DNA of 64,000 nt from Prevotella communis (GTDB lineage Bacteria; Bacteroidota; Bacteroidia; Bacteroidales; Bacteroidaceae): positions 1,674,001 through 1,738,000 of the forward strand of contig NZ_CP091792.1 of the NCBI RefSeq assembly GCF_022024115.1. Direction: 5' to 3'. The notes under the pieces were generated by a model, which saw only the letters and a program-made list of their open reading frames with translations, ran no database searches and was not told the origin of the DNA. Positions 38,555 to 48,400 of the stretch are shown here, piece by piece; positions within the stretch are counted from its first letter, which is position 1, and every line of letters starts with the position of its first letter. Made by a program: the position numbers and the translations under genes.

Positions 38555-41500
38555 TTCACCTCGATAATTTGATTGCTGTAAACAAACCACAGATAGCCCG
38601 TCACGTTCTGGTGACCCATCTGCCTGAGCAGGTCCATGTATTCACGCACCTGTTCGTGGTATTCCTCGCGCTGATGACCGAACTTGAAGTCTATGACCAC
38701 CGTCTTGTCGCCATTCGTCATCACTCGGTCGGGCCTGCGCTCCTGGCCATCGGGCAACAGGATCGTGCACTCGTTGTAGAGCGACCATTCCGCCGTGAAC
38801 CACTGCGCCACGCGCTTGTCGCCCAGACGCTTATGAATCATCGCCTCAATCTTCTCACGCGTCAGTTGGGCATCATAGATAATACCCTCCATCTCCATCT
38901 GCTGCAGGGCACTGTCTACGTCCTGTGCTGTACGGATATGTGCAAACACATTGTGCAGGATGTTACCCATCTTGATATAGTTCGACTGCTGGGTAAACTC
39001 CTCATCCTCTGCATTCACGAAGTCCTTACTCTGGTTGCTCTGCCTGAACGATGTCTTCAGGCTGAAGGTCTCTATCTCCACCGGGATGATGGTGCTGGGC
39101 TGCGTGAAGGGGTTTGATGTCTGAGGGCTGAGGGCTGAGGGATGATGGCTGAGGGATGATGTCTGAGGGAGGTGTCCATAGGAGAATACAATGGGCTGGG
39201 TCTCGTCGTCCAGACCGGATATACAGGCACCCTCGAGGTCCAGCACCGGCAACACCTGTTCGATGCGTTCAGAGCGTGAGTTCTTGCCCTGGCGCTTACC
39301 GATGACGAAGAGACTCTCTACCGCACGTGTGAACGCCACATAGAGCAGGTTCAGGTTGTCCACCACGCTCTGCAGGTGTTCCGTCTTGTAGTCGTCCTCG
39401 TAGATGGTACCCATCATGCCCTTCTGACTATAGTCGATAGCTGCCAGAGGCAAGGCCATATACGGGTCCTCCTTGGGTTCGCACCACAGCACGTCGGGCA
39501 TCTCCATACGCCAGTCGCAGAACGGAATCAGCACGTGGTCGAACTCCAGTCCCTTTGACTTATGGATGGACAGGATGCGGATGCCGTCGACGTCGGAGCA
39601 CTGGATGGTCTTGCTGCACAGCGTGGCGTCCCATTCGCGCAGGAATCCGTTCACATCCGTCGATTTCTCTCCGATATAGTTCAGAACGTGGTCGTAGAAC
39701 GTGCAGAGATAGGCACTCTGGTCCTTCATCCCTTGCAGGTTGAAGATACCGTAAAGGCGTTCCACCAGGTCGTAGAGTGGCAGGAGCAGCAGCGAGGCGT
39801 CGAAGTCCTCAGGCAGTGCACCGTCAATCTTTCCGCTGTAGGCCTTCTGCAGGAATGCCCGTGTAATCATGTCGTCAGGATGCGTCAGACTCCTCAGCGC
39901 ATGGATAATCACCTGGACGGCAGGCGACGCATCCAGGCGGAAGGCCTCGTCGCTGATCACGCTCACCTCTGGCATCGTGGCCATCAGGTGGTTGGCTATC
40001 ACGGTGATATTGGCGTTCGAGCGCAGCAGGATGGCAATCTGCCTGGGTGCGACGCCCTGCGACAGCAAGTCCGAGATATGTTCCACCAGCAGGTCCAACG
40101 TCTGTTGCTGGTAGTCCTCGCCCGTGAGCAACTGGATATCCACGCGTCCCTCGTCGGCCTTGGATGCCGGCCATTTCTGCTCCACGTCGTCATAGGCCGC
40201 CACCTCCTCCTGACTGGCTGCCTCTGTGAAGAAGGCGTTGTTGAAACGAATGACGTTGGGCGTAGAACGGTAGTTGGTATCCATCGGCAGCACCTCCAAT
40301 CGCTGACTGGCATTCTGGAACTGGTCCCTGATATTGGCCAGCAGGCGCCAGTCGCCACTGCGCCAGCGGTAGATGCTCTGCTTCACGTCGCCTACTATCA
40401 GGTTCGACGTGCCCTCATGGCTCATCGCTTCCTCCAGCAGTATCTTGAAGTTCTGCCACTGCACGGTAGAGGTATCCTGAAACTCGTCAATCATGATATG
40501 TTCCAGGTGGGTGCCAATCTTCTCAAACACAAAGGGGGAGTCGCTGTCCTTGATCAGTTCGTGGAGCAACTGCTGCGTGTCTGACAACAGGAAGCGGTTG
40601 GCGTTGTCGTTCAGTTCGTGCACCTTACTCTCGATGCTGCCCAGGAGGCGCAACTGACTCAAGTGGCGCAGGGTCAGGTCGGCCGACTTGTACCGCTTGT
40701 ACTGTACGGGCTGCTCACTCTTAACTGTGTTAAGAAGAGGAATTAGTTTGTCTTCTGCAAGGGCGTGAATAAATGGTCCCCGCTGGCATGTTTTTGTATA
40801 CCATTTCGTAGGGTCTGCAGCTGCGGCATTGGCTGTTGCATTAAAAATGTCTTCACCAAAATCCCCGCGCTTCAGTTTCAGAAATACACCACAAACTCCA
40901 CTGCTTTTCTTCGCAAAGTCGTCCACCGTGAGCCCCTCGGCCTTGATAATCTCGAAGAAGGTCTCCGCCAGTTGCATCATCTTCTCCTTGGCATCGTCGC
41001 GCTCATGGCGCAGCGTGGCCGAGTACTTGTCGAAGAAATCTTTCTCGTTGTTGAGCACCTCCAGCCGGTGGCTCTTCTCCTTATAGAAATCGCGGAAGAT
41101 GGTCTTACCGAATTTCTTGATAGGTCCGATGACGTTCCACGAGCGGTCGTCACGGATGGTGTCCATGATGTATTTCAGGAGCCACTGCAGCAGCAGGTCG
41201 GTGGCCTGCAGACTCTCAATGAGCTGGTCTACAGCCTGTTCCTCCACCTGCACGTCGTTCAGACCCACGCGCAGGTTGGCCGTCAGGTCCAACTCGCGAG
41301 CCAGGTTGCGCAGCACGCACTGGAAGAACGAGTCAATCGTCTCCACACGGAAATAACTGTAGTTGTGCAACAGCAGGTGCAGGGCCATGCCCGCCCGTTC
41401 CGAGGCCATCTGGGGCGACACCTCCAGCTCCTCGCACACCTTACTCATATAGCCCTTCGACTCCTCCTGCTGACGCCAGATGCCGTACAACTGGCTCAGA

Positions 41501-41664
41501 ATTCGTGATTTCATCTCGGCTGTGGCCTTGTTGGTAAATGTCACAGCCAGTATCTGACGGAAGGCATAGGGATTCTGTACCAGCAGCTTGATATATTCCA
41601 CCGTGAGGCGGAAGGTCTTACCACTACCAGCACTGGCCTTATAGACAATCAGTGGTTTTACCAT
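38551..41664 (-). CDS. addA: AddA-like UvrD-family helicase/nuclease
   Basis: 1037 residues. Walker A ASAGSGKTFRLTVEYIKLL sits at residues 9-27, followed by AVTFTNKATAEMKSRIL, the motif II region IMIDEFQDTSTVQWQNF, VGDVKQSIYRWRSGDW, ILSIHKSKGLEFDHVLIPF and LLYVAFTRAVESLFV. The C-terminal nuclease has RPDRVM and VVIDFKFG. With AddB it forms a RecBCD-like break-processing complex. Residues about 830-852 are Ser/His/Pro-rich and are encoded by a copy of the dispersed 'ctgagggatgatg' repeat (39114-39171), inserted in frame. It overlaps the upstream DUF5686 gene by 7 nt. Confidence 0.92.
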   Translation of the reverse strand: MVKPLIVYKASAGSGKTFRLTVEYIKLLVQNPYAFRQILAVTFTNKATAEMKSRILSQLYGIWRQQEESKGYMSKVCEELEVSPQMASERAGMALHLLLHNYSYFRVETIDSFFQCVLRNLARELDLTANLRVGLNDVQVEEQAVDQLIESLQATDLLLQWLLKYIMDTIRDDRSWNVIGPIKKFGKTIFRDFYKEKSHRLEVLNNEKDFFDKYSATLRHERDDAKEKMMQLAETFFEIIKAEGLTVDDFAKKSSGVCGVFLKLKRGDFGEDIFNATANAAAADPTKWYTKTCQRGPFIHALAEDKLIPLLNTVKSEQPVQYKRYKSADLTLRHLSQLRLLGSIESKVHELNDNANRFLLSDTQQLLHELIKDSDSPFVFEKIGTHLEHIMIDEFQDTSTVQWQNFKILLEEAMSHEGTSNLIVGDVKQSIYRWRSGDWRLLANIRDQFQNASQRLEVLPMDTNYRSTPNVIRFNNAFFTEAASQEEVAAYDDVEQKWPASKADEGRVDIQLLTGEDYQQQTLDLLVEHISDLLSQGVAPRQIAILLRSNANITVIANHLMATMPEVSVISDEAFRLDASPAVQVIIHALRSLTHPDDMITRAFLQKAYSGKIDGALPEDFDASLLLLPLYDLVERLYGIFNLQGMKDQSAYLCTFYDHVLNYIGEKSTDVNGFLREWDATLCSKTIQCSDVDGIRILSIHKSKGLEFDHVLIPFCDWRMEMPDVLWCEPKEDPYMALPLAAIDYSQKGMMGTIYEDDYKTEHLQSVVDNLNLLYVAFTRAVESLFVIGKRQGKNSRSERIEQVLPVLDLEGACISGLDDETQPIVFSYGHLPQTSSLSHHPSALSPQTSNPFTQPSTIIPVEIETFSLKTSFRQSNQSKDFVNAEDEEFTQQSNYIKMGNILHNVFAHIRTAQDVDSALQQMEMEGIIYDAQLTREKIEAMIHKRLGDKRVAQWFTAEWSLYNECTILLPDGQERRPDRVMTNGDKTVVIDFKFGHQREEYHEQVREYMDLLRQMGHQNVTGYLWFVYSNQIIEVK
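39114..39171. repeat. Dispersed ctgaggg/gatgatg repeat inside addA
   Basis: Tandem copies of ctgaggg(ct) and gatgatg. The 16-mer ggctgagggatgatgt at 39147-39162 is identical to 62798-62813 in the non-coding repeat region. It is read in frame as a Ser/Pro/His linker of AddA. Confidence 0.85.
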
Positions 41665-43733
41665 CTATTGAATAGTTCAAATGTGAATTTACAGCCCATA
41701 TCCTGGTACTGGTAGTTCAGGAAACTGGTGAAGATACCCATCGAGAAGATGCGACAGGTGAAGCCGTAGCCCAGTTCAGAATATAGGCGGGTGTTATCAA
41801 TGCTCAGACTGCTTACATACACGCGCTCGCGCTCTACGTAGCGACCTACGATAGGCACCAGGTAGCCGGCCATCAGGGGGGTCTCGAAACTGACGTTGCC
41901 CCTGAGGTAGTATTTCGACTCGTTATAGAGGCGTGAGTTAAGCAACTGGAAATTTCCCGTGAAGTCATCGTCCCATCCGCCGGGTATGTTGTTATCGTGG
42001 AAGTTGGCGAAGTCCATGAAGAAGTTGTTGTCCTTGGCCGTATAGAGACCGCCGCCAAAGCGCAGGTTGAGCTGCTGGGTGCGGCACAGCGGTTGCTTGT
42101 ACGACGCATCGGCCTCCCAGCGCTCATAACTGATGTACTGGTGGTTGACCTTCACACCGCGCTCGTAGTCCAGCGACATCATCGGTGCTTTTGATGAAGG
42201 CATCCATTTCACGCTCAGCGACGGAGCCAGCGAGAAATACTGCGTCTCCTTGCCGTATTTGCGCATCTCCTCGGCATTGAGCGACTTACGGTTGTGGAAC
42301 ACCAGACCCGTCTCCAGGCGCAGGCGTTTCGTGGCCTGTATATGATGGCGCAGGCGGATGTAGTTGTCGTCAAAGAGCTCCAGGTTCTTACCGTCCAGGT
42401 CCAGGTCCTCACCGTATTGCTGCTTGATCTCGTCGAGTATCACCGAACTGCCTATACGGTTGTCGTTACCGAATATCAGTTCTACGCCGGCATCCTTCTT
42501 GTCATTATAATAGAGGTGGATCGGCGCCTTGTAGTAGAACTCGCGGAACTTGAAGTTGTAACCTACGTAGGGGTTGAAGTTGATATACGACGTCTCGCTT
42601 ATCTTATACTTCGCACCGAGCTTGATACGATAGGCCAGTCCCTTGCTCTGACTGTAGCTGATATACTGCGGGTCGAGGATAGGCGACAGTTTCAGGTAGC
42701 CCTTGTCGCCCTCGGTCTTCAGACTGTGGATCAGGTTCTCGCCAATCAGGTCCCAGCCAATCTCCTTCAGGTAGTTGCGGCGTCGGCGTGGGGCAGGCTC
42801 CGGCTCCTCTTCCTTCACCCATGTCTGCGTAATCTGGATAGTGTCGCTGTCCACCTCGGGCTCCGGTTCCTCTACCAGTCCGTTCCTGCGGTCGTAATCG
42901 TCCCATACGGCCAGTTCTGCGGGCGACAGGCTGATAGGGCGGATGGAGTCCATCAGGTCGCGGTCGCCCTTCACGTTGACGGAATCGGCCAGGGTGATAG
43001 GACAGTCAAACACGGCCTCAAACTGTGAGGTGACGTGGTTGCCGCCAAACTTAAACGAGATGTTGGTCTGACAGATTCGTGGCAGCAGGGCATGGGCGCC
43101 TTCCTTACCCATCATCGTCAGGGTCTGGAAGCGTATCATGTCAAACTCGCCCTCCATCTCCACCTGCTCGATGCGTCCTGTCAGGGCGTCGATGATGGCC
43201 TTACCGCGTACCAGCTGCGTGTTGCGCACCAGTCGCGGACGGAAATAGAGTCGCACCTTGTGGTTGGCCAGGGGCACGGTCTTATAGCGGTAGTAAATCC
43301 TGTTCTCCTTGTTAAACGGCGACAGCACGTGGTCGTCGTATATCGTCACGTGATAGAAATTGGGCGTCAGATACATAAACAGCACCGACATCGCACTTCT
43401 GTTGCGTGGTATGGTGGTGCAGTAGGCCTGTCGCTTGTTCTCGTAGTGAGCTATATTATGAAAGGTGAACCTGTCGTACTCCTCGCACACATACACACGC
43501 TCGCCGTACGAGAAGTTGTACATCGACGGCACTGCCATCATCGTGGCATTTCGCTTGTGTATCTGATAGAGATGTTTGGCGTAGACATTCGTGGAAAAGC
43601 CTTCGAGTTTGTCTACATTGTTCTTCAGGAAACTGTACATGCGATTCATGACAAGCGAATCAACCTGTGTTTCGCCTGATACGGAGGTCACAATGGCCAA
43701 AGTTGTTAGTATCGCAAGTAATAGACGTTTCAT
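41658..43733 (-). CDS. DUF5686-family outer-membrane protein
   Basis: 691 residues, signal peptide MKRLLLAILTTLAIVTSVSG. It matches the Bacteroidetes DUF5686 pattern: a conserved N-terminal region (DKLEGFSTNVYAKHLYQIHK, MMAVPSMYNFSYGERVYVCE, TVPLANHKVRLYFRPRLVRN, GKAIIDALTGRIEQVEMEGEFDM) followed by a C-terminal barrel (FGGGLYTAKDNNFFMDFANF). Many homologues also start with a carboxypeptidase-regulatory-like domain, which is missing here. Function unknown. Residues about 265-305 are Glu/Pro/Arg-rich. It shares a message with addAB. Confidence 0.82.
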   Translation of the reverse strand: MKRLLLAILTTLAIVTSVSGETQVDSLVMNRMYSFLKNNVDKLEGFSTNVYAKHLYQIHKRNATMMAVPSMYNFSYGERVYVCEEYDRFTFHNIAHYENKRQAYCTTIPRNRSAMSVLFMYLTPNFYHVTIYDDHVLSPFNKENRIYYRYKTVPLANHKVRLYFRPRLVRNTQLVRGKAIIDALTGRIEQVEMEGEFDMIRFQTLTMMGKEGAHALLPRICQTNISFKFGGNHVTSQFEAVFDCPITLADSVNVKGDRDLMDSIRPISLSPAELAVWDDYDRRNGLVEEPEPEVDSDTIQITQTWVKEEEPEPAPRRRRNYLKEIGWDLIGENLIHSLKTEGDKGYLKLSPILDPQYISYSQSKGLAYRIKLGAKYKISETSYINFNPYVGYNFKFREFYYKAPIHLYYNDKKDAGVELIFGNDNRIGSSVILDEIKQQYGEDLDLDGKNLELFDDNYIRLRHHIQATKRLRLETGLVFHNRKSLNAEEMRKYGKETQYFSLAPSLSVKWMPSSKAPMMSLDYERGVKVNHQYISYERWEADASYKQPLCRTQQLNLRFGGGLYTAKDNNFFMDFANFHDNNIPGGWDDDFTGNFQLLNSRLYNESKYYLRGNVSFETPLMAGYLVPIVGRYVERERVYVSSLSIDNTRLYSELGYGFTCRIFSMGIFTSFLNYQYQDMGCKFTFELFNRW

Positions 43734-43744
43734 TATATTTCAGG

Positions 43745-43754
43745 TGCAAAGATA
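43745..43754 (-). promoter_or_regulatory. -7 promoter box of the DUF5686-addAB run
   Basis: Minus-strand TATCTTTGCA. A TTTGG element 19 nt further upstream would be the -33 box and lies inside the 43764-43798 inverted repeat. Confidence 0.7.
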
Positions 43755-43763
43755 GCATAAACA

Positions 43764-43798
43764 AATAGAAAAACCAAAAAATTTTTGGTTTTTCTATT
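43764..43798. terminator. Perfect 17-bp inverted repeat after rpoD
   Basis: aatagaaaaaccaaaaa and its exact complement are separated by one base. It lies 25 nt after the rpoD stop and is rich in A and T on both strands, so it probably ends rpoD transcription. It also covers the -33 region of the next promoter. Confidence 0.7.
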
Positions 43799-43822
43799 CC
43801 TATCTTTTATTTACCTGAAAAT

Positions 43823-44695
43823 TTATCCCAGATATTTCATCAGGATGCGGGCATTACCAGAGTCACGGAGCTTGGCAATACTCTTCTCACGGATCTGGCG
43901 CACACGCTCACGGGTCAGTCCCAGCTCGTCGCCAATCTCCTCGAGTCCCTTCTCATGACAGCCAATGCCGAAGCACTCGCGGATAATGATAATCTCGCGA
44001 TCCTTTAATACGCGCGACAGTACTGAGTTCAGCTCCTGAGCCATTGACTCGTGGTCTACCTGGCGGTCCGTACGGGTGTCGTCGCCACCGGCCATCACGT
44101 CCAGCATACAGTTGTCCTCACCATCCTGGAAAGGTGCGTCGATAGACACGTGGTGACTGTCGGCCTGCATGCTCTGGCCAATCTTCTCCTCGTCGAGGTC
44201 GGTCATCTCGGCCAGCTCGCTCACAGAGGGGTGACGCTGGTTCTCCTGCTCAAACTTGTTGATCTCGTGGTTAATCTTGTTCAGAGAGCCAACCTGATTC
44301 AAGGGCAGACGCACAATACGGCTCTGCTCGGCAATAGCCTGGAGGATGCTCTGGCGAATCCACCATACGGCGTATGAGATGAATTTAAAACCGCGGGTCT
44401 CGTCAAACTTCTGGGCTGCCTTAATCAAACCGATGTTGCCTTCGTCAATCAAGTCGGTAAGTGTCAAACCCTGATGCTGATACTGTTTGGCCACAGAAAC
44501 GACGAAGCGCAGATTGGCTGTCACCAGCTTGTCCTTTGCACGCTCACCCTCAAGACCACCCTTGCGAATTTTCTGTGCCAGCTCAATCTCTTCATCAATG
44601 CTGATAAGAGGAGCACGACCGATTTCAACAAGGTATTTATCCAGTGCCTCACTTGAACGGTTTGTAATACTCTTTTGAATCTTTAATTGTCTCAT
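43823..44695 (-). CDS. rpoD: Primary sigma factor RpoD/SigA (short Bacteroidetes type)
   Basis: 290 residues, sigma-70 without the long region 1.1. Region 1.2 SEALDKYLVEIGRAPLISIDEEIELAQKIR; region 2 LVTANLRFVVSVAKQYQHQGLTLTDLIDEGNIGLIKAAQKFDE and FISYAVWWIRQSILQAI; region 3 VSELAEMTDLDEEKI; region 4 helix-turn-helix GLEEIGDELGLTRERVRQIREKS (each seen in the sequence; longer than quoted in one piece). It directs RNA polymerase to the TAnnTTTG promoters used across the window. Confidence 0.96.
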   Translation of the reverse strand: MRQLKIQKSITNRSSEALDKYLVEIGRAPLISIDEEIELAQKIRKGGLEGERAKDKLVTANLRFVVSVAKQYQHQGLTLTDLIDEGNIGLIKAAQKFDETRGFKFISYAVWWIRQSILQAIAEQSRIVRLPLNQVGSLNKINHEINKFEQENQRHPSVSELAEMTDLDEEKIGQSMQADSHHVSIDAPFQDGEDNCMLDVMAGGDDTRTDRQVDHESMAQELNSVLSRVLKDREIIIIRECFGIGCHEKGLEEIGDELGLTRERVRQIREKSIAKLRDSGNARILMKYLG

Positions 44696-44771
44696 CTGTA
44701 TTTTCCTTAGATTTCCTTAACTAACTGCCTGATATATAGGCTTATACGTATAAACTCTTTTATTTTGCGGG

Positions 44772-44781
44772 TGCAAAGTTA
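44772..44781 (-). promoter_or_regulatory. -7 promoter box of rpoD
   Basis: Minus-strand TAACTTTGCA, 77 nt before the start codon. Confidence 0.65.
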
Positions 44782-44849
44782 CGAAAAATATCAATACGTT
44801 GTTCTCGAGACACCCGTTTTTTTATGTTAAAAAAAGAAAAGAGCCCCCA

Positions 44850-44918
44850 TGACAACGTCCCGACGGCGCCAGCGCCGCCTTGGCGGCAAGTCCTATAAGT
44901 CCTTGAAGTCCGTAGACA
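44850..44918. repeat. GC-rich hairpin and 9-bp triple repeat in AT-rich spacer
   Basis: A GC-rich block holds the hairpin gccgcc-tt-ggcggc (44874-44887) next to three 9-bp units agtcctata, agtccttga, agtccgtag (44889-44915). The surrounding spacer is AT-rich. No credible gene; the open frame here is not protein-like. Confidence 0.7.
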
Positions 44919-44926
44919 TAAATAAA

Positions 44927-44960
44927 GTGAGCCCGGCAATTTGCCGAGCTCACTCTTTTC
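44927..44960 (+). terminator. Terminator-like hairpin in the rpoD spacer
   Basis: gtgagcccggcaa and ttgccgagctcac pair over 13 positions with one mismatch, followed by ctctttt. The unit it would terminate on the plus strand is not evident. Confidence 0.6.
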
Positions 44961-45050
44961 GCACATCTGTATCCCTGCCGCTTACGCTATTGATGGTGTT
45001 TTGTATAGTATTTTCAATTCTTATATTTCCCCCTTATAATACCCCTGAAA

Positions 45051-45111
45051 ATTTGAGTTAACTCAAATCATGATTTGAATTAACTCGATTCATGATTTGA
45101 GTTAACTCAAA
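45051..45111. repeat. Nested palindrome array (GAGTTAACTC / TCATGA)
   Basis: Contains the perfect palindromes atttgagttaactcaaat (45051-45068), caaatcatgatttg (45064-45077) and tttgagttaactcaaa (45096-45111). The block 45052-45111 is itself an inverted repeat whose outer 22 bp are perfectly complementary. The rest of the 44.8-45.4 kb spacer shows no gene. Confidence 0.9.
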
Positions 45112-45249
45112 CGATTAAATTAGTTAACGGGTCATTTTTAAGGCCCGTAATTATGTATACTTTTTTACTTACTTGAATTGTCCATGGATATTTTTGTCTG
45201 CGACGCTACACGAATGACCATAAATATACATAAATGACTCATAAATATT

Positions 45250-45274
45250 ATTCAGAGGTGACAGGTACCAGTCC
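45250..45274. repeat. REP-like palindrome gacaggtaccagtc
   Basis: An imperfect inverted repeat centred on ggtacc within aggtgacaggtaccagtccc. It looks like a REP-type element; no transposase is nearby. Confidence 0.45.
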
Positions 45275-45341
45275 CCGGCATCATATGAGAAGAGTGCTCT
45301 CTTTTTTTTATCCATTTATTTGGTCTTTACGGATTTTTTTG

Positions 45342-45351
45342 TATCTTTGCA
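45342..45351 (+). promoter_or_regulatory. -7 promoter box of the 1474-residue surface protein gene
   Basis: TATCTTTGCA, leaving a 5' leader of about 65 nt, AT-rich. Confidence 0.75.
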
Positions 45352-45422
45352 AAAGTTTACCAACGAAATAAAACTACGTAATTTATAATCTTTATAATTT
45401 GTATAATTAAAACCTAATAAAA

Positions 45423-48400
45423 ATGGACAAAAAATTCTTAACCATTATCGCCCTGCTCTGCACCGTGATACAGGGAATGTGGGCACAGACAACCGTCAGC
45501 CTCACTGAGGATACAGGCGAGAAAGCTGGTACACCGGCACACTGGTATATCAACATGCCTGCAACAGACACAAGCACGTTGACACTCGACGGCACCATCA
45601 CTACCTTCAAGGTCTATGATAATGGCGGCAAGGACGGCACTTACAGTGACAACTGTGACGGAACCCTCGTACTGACTGCACCAGATGGCTATGTGTTGCA
45701 ACTCTCGGGTAACATTTGTTCTGAAAATAATCATTACCTGTATGTCTATGACGGTAGTGATAATAAAGCTGATAAACTCATCGATGGGGCGTGTGGCAAT
45801 AATAATGGTTTGGCGATTGATATTCCCACCGTCATCAGCAACGATCAGAGTATGACCCTCTGCTTCAAATCAACAGGTAACTCCTATCAAAGAGCCGGCC
45901 TCAACTTGACGGTGACACTTATCAATACCAATACGCTACATGAGATTAGCGGATTGGAGAATGTTTCGAACGGTAGCACTACTGCCAAAGTTAATGATGC
46001 TACTGTAACCCAAGCGAAGTATAGGGACGTAGTGGCCCTAACAGCTTCACCAGACGATGGCTATATCCTCAGTAATCTCAGCGTTAAGGACGCCAGTAAC
46101 AATGACGTAAGCGTAAGTTGGCCCATTTGGTCAAACAATGCCACCTTTACCATGCCTCCATCGGCTGTTACCGTCACTCCGACGTTCACCCATAAGAACA
46201 GCCTCTCTGTCAACATGCCGGTGGATGGCGTAAAGACGGTGAGGATTCCTGCAGGTGTTCAGACTTTCAAGGTCTATGACGATGGCGGCAGCACCAGTGG
46301 GTATAGCAACAATTGTGAAGGCACCCTCGTGCTGACTGCCCCCGAAGGCTACGTGCTGCAACTGTCGGGTGGCATTGCTACTTATGAAGGGGTTGATTAT
46401 CTGACTGTTTATGATAATAATGAAGCCAGTGGAACGAAACTTGTCGATGCAGTGAGCGGCAGGGGCGATCAGGGCAAGTTGAAGGACATTACAACTGTTA
46501 CCTCAACCGGCAACAACATGACGCTTTATTTCTATTCGATTATTGGCAATAATTACACCGGTCTCGACCTGACGGTGTTGGTATATAACCCCACGATGGA
46601 ATATGCCATCAGCGGATTAAGTAATACCACGCATGGCAGCATCGCTGCTACTGTCGGAGGTAATGCTGCAACTGCTGCCAAGTGGAAAGATGAGGTCACC
46701 CTCTCTGCCACCCCCGATGAGGGCTATGTACTTGATGCCCTGAGTGTGGTCGATGAAAACAGTAACGCCGTGGATGTGACGTGGAACCATTGGGAGAACA
46801 GCGCTTCCTTTACGATGCCCCTCTCGGCAGTCACTGTCACCTCTACGTTCACCAGCAAGAATAGCCTCTCCATTAACATGCCCACAAAGGCCACTAGAAA
46901 TGTGACGATTCCTGCTGGCGTATCCTCGTTCAAGGTATATGACGACGGCGGTGCCGGAGGCAACTACAGCAACGGATGTGATGGTACCCTCGTGCTGACC
47001 GCCCCTGTGGGTTGCCGACTCCAGCTCTCGGGCACAATCTATTCAAGTAGCGGCGATAATCTGTCTGTCTATGATGGCAGCGACAAGAGCGCTCTGATAC
47101 TCATCAATGAAATGCATAGCACAGGCGGCTCGGTTATCGAGACGACCTCTATTCCCACAGTAAGCAGCACTGGGCGAAGCATGACGCTTTATTTCCATAC
47201 GGACGATTATTATCAATTGGGTGGCCTCGACCTGACGGTAACGGTTCTTGACGCCAGCGCTGAATATACCATTAACGGAATAGGTGACGTGACGAATGGT
47301 AGTATCGCGGCTACGGTCGGTGGCGAGGACGTAACGAAGGCTAAATTGAGCGATGTTGTCACCCTGACAGTCACACCTGCTGATAACTATGTACTGAGCG
47401 ATCTCAGCGTGGTGGGCGCCAACAGCGAGACCGTGTCAGTGACCAGAGATTTCTGGGCAAATACTGCCACCTTTACCATGCCTGCTTCGGAAGTGACTGT
47501 CACCCCGACGTTCACCAACGATATTTTTGTCAACATGCCAAAGACGGGCGAAAAGACTGTAACTATCCCGGCGAATGTACATTGGTTCAAGGTCTATGAC
47601 GATGGCGGCAAGGACGTCAGCTACGACTTCGGCTGCAATGGCACCCTCGTGCTGACCGCACCAGAGGGCTGTCAGCTGCAACTCTCGGGCAATATCACGA
47701 CAGATAATGTGGACTACCTGACTGTCTATGACGGTGACCAGGCGGACAATAAGCATATACTTATCAACCAGGCGCATAGTTCAAGTAGTAGCACCTCAAC
47801 CGCTATTTCTACCGTCTTCAGCACCGGTCGTAGCATGAGGCTCTATTTCTATTCGGACAACGGTGGCAGGTACGACGGACTTGACCTGACGGTGACGGTT
47901 ATTGACCCCAATAAGAAGTATGACATTAGTGGGTTGGGCTCTGTGACGAATGGTAGCATTACTGCTACTGTTGGAGGTATAAACGTAACGCAGTCAAAAG
48001 CAAGTGATGTGGTCACCCTGACGGTAGCGCCTGATAAAGGTTATGTGCTTACCAACCTCAGCGTGACTGATGGCAGTAGCAATCCTGTAACGGTGACTAG
48101 AGATTTCTGGGCTAACACCGCCACCTTCACCATGCCCGCCTCGGCAGTTACCGTCACCCCGACGTTGACCAATAATCTAAATGACATCTATATCAACATG
48201 CCGCAGACGGGCACAACGACGGTGACGATCCCTGCAGGTGTCCAGTCGTTCAAAGTCTATGACGATCGCGGCTCTGATAACTACTACAGCGACAACTGCA
48301 ATGGTTACCTCGTTCTTACTGCCCCTGAAGGCTATGTGTTGCAAATCTCAGGCCGCGTTGATACCTCTGAACCTAATGACTACCTGATTGTCTATGACGG

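Noticed and set aside
44849..45061. 70-codon frame in the rpoD spacer
   Set aside because: Runs across a GC-rich repeat and a terminator hairpin, and the composition is not protein-like.
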